Shown here: piece after piece, positions 4,938-5,041 of the stretch
How positions within the stretch are numbered: the stretch's first letter is position 1
How the letters are laid out: each line of letters begins with the position of its first letter
Source of the DNA: Proteobacteria bacterium UBA6492
GTDB lineage: Bacteria; Pseudomonadota; Gammaproteobacteria; UBA6429; Thiohalophilaceae
Direction: 5' to 3'
Assembly: GCA_002436485.1 (NCBI GenBank)
Contig: DJMK01000146.1
Coordinates: 1-5,041, forward strand
DNA: 5,041 bases
Made by a program: the position numbers and the translations under genes
Notes under the pieces: generated by a model
Told to the model about the DNA's origin: nothing
The model's database searches: none
The model's input: the letters and a program-made list of their open reading frames with translations, nothing else

Positions 4938-5041
4938 GTCAGATTCATTTAAGGACTTATCTTTTCTTTTTGCAATTAGCATATATAACAGTACTGGAAA
5001 TCCAAAAAATACTAATGCAAAAATAAATGAATAAATTACAG
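4932..5041 (-). CDS. C-terminal end of a membrane protein, truncated by the window edge
   Basis: The minus-strand frame is open from the right edge to TAA at 4934-4932, giving 35 residues. It begins with a hydrophobic stretch, VIYSFIFALVFFGFPVLLYMLIA, which is one transmembrane helix, and ends with a charged tail, KRKDKSLNESDI. By the positive-inside rule the KRK after the helix would be cytoplasmic. GC here is about 27%. The stop codon lies inside the R'' box of the attC-like site, as often seen in integron cassettes. Too little is visible to name a family, and the start lies outside the window. Confidence 0.6.
   Translation of the reverse strand, partial: VIYSFIFALVFFGFPVLLYMLIAKRKDKSLNESDI

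Noticed and set aside
1..5041. tRNA, rRNA, CRISPR arrays, insertion-sequence ends and prophage genes
   Set aside because: I saw no cloverleaf-like tRNA sequence, no regularly spaced direct repeats, no transposase or integrase reading frame and no terminal inverted repeats with target duplications.

Overview
The window looks like a chromosomal segment of a gammaproteobacterium. The support is a close E. coli-type glutathione reductase (identical cysteine positions, same C-terminal ending), a YrdA-type gamma carbonic anhydrase, and a monofunctional peptidoglycan glycosyltransferase. Genus cannot be told from the sequence. Coding is dense, most of it in one minus-strand operon, and hand counts put GC near 48-54% in the samples I counted from the housekeeping part.

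Layout, left to right. Positions 1-628 (+) hold the 3' part of mtgA (GT51 peptidoglycan glycosyltransferase), cut off by the left edge. It converges on a minus-strand operon, with the two stop codons overlapping. That operon reads right to left: glutathione reductase gor (3904-2555), gamma-class carbonic anhydrase (2515-1988), an HPP-family membrane protein with an unusual cysteine-containing C-terminal domain (1991-1014), and a DUF6165 protein (1011-625). Spacing is 39 bp, a 4-bp ATGA overlap, and 2 bp, so the four are probably co-transcribed from an extended -10 promoter near 3952-3960. A 205-bp divergent intergenic region (3905-4109) separates gor from a small plus-strand gene of unknown function (4110-4445).

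Right of 4445 the character changes. GC falls from about 54% (4110-4445) to about 36% (4511-4864) and about 27% (4865-5041) by hand count. Two minus-strand genes encoding small membrane proteins that I cannot identify lie here, one of them cut by the right edge. Between them, 4872-4937 has the architecture of an integron attC recombination site: R'' overlapping the upstream stop codon, a perfect GTTRRRY R' box, an L''/L' stem with one extrahelical base on the L'' side, and the next start codon 7 nt after R'. A second, degenerate palindromic element (4440-4522) follows the next gene. My reading, which is inference, is that the right end of the window is the distal end of an integron gene-cassette array (or an attC cluster lacking an integrase) abutting the gor locus. 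If so, any integrase would lie beyond the right edge.

The operon combines redox homeostasis (glutathione reductase), CO2/bicarbonate chemistry (carbonic anhydrase) and a putative anion transporter (HPP). No shared pathway is demonstrated by the sequence.
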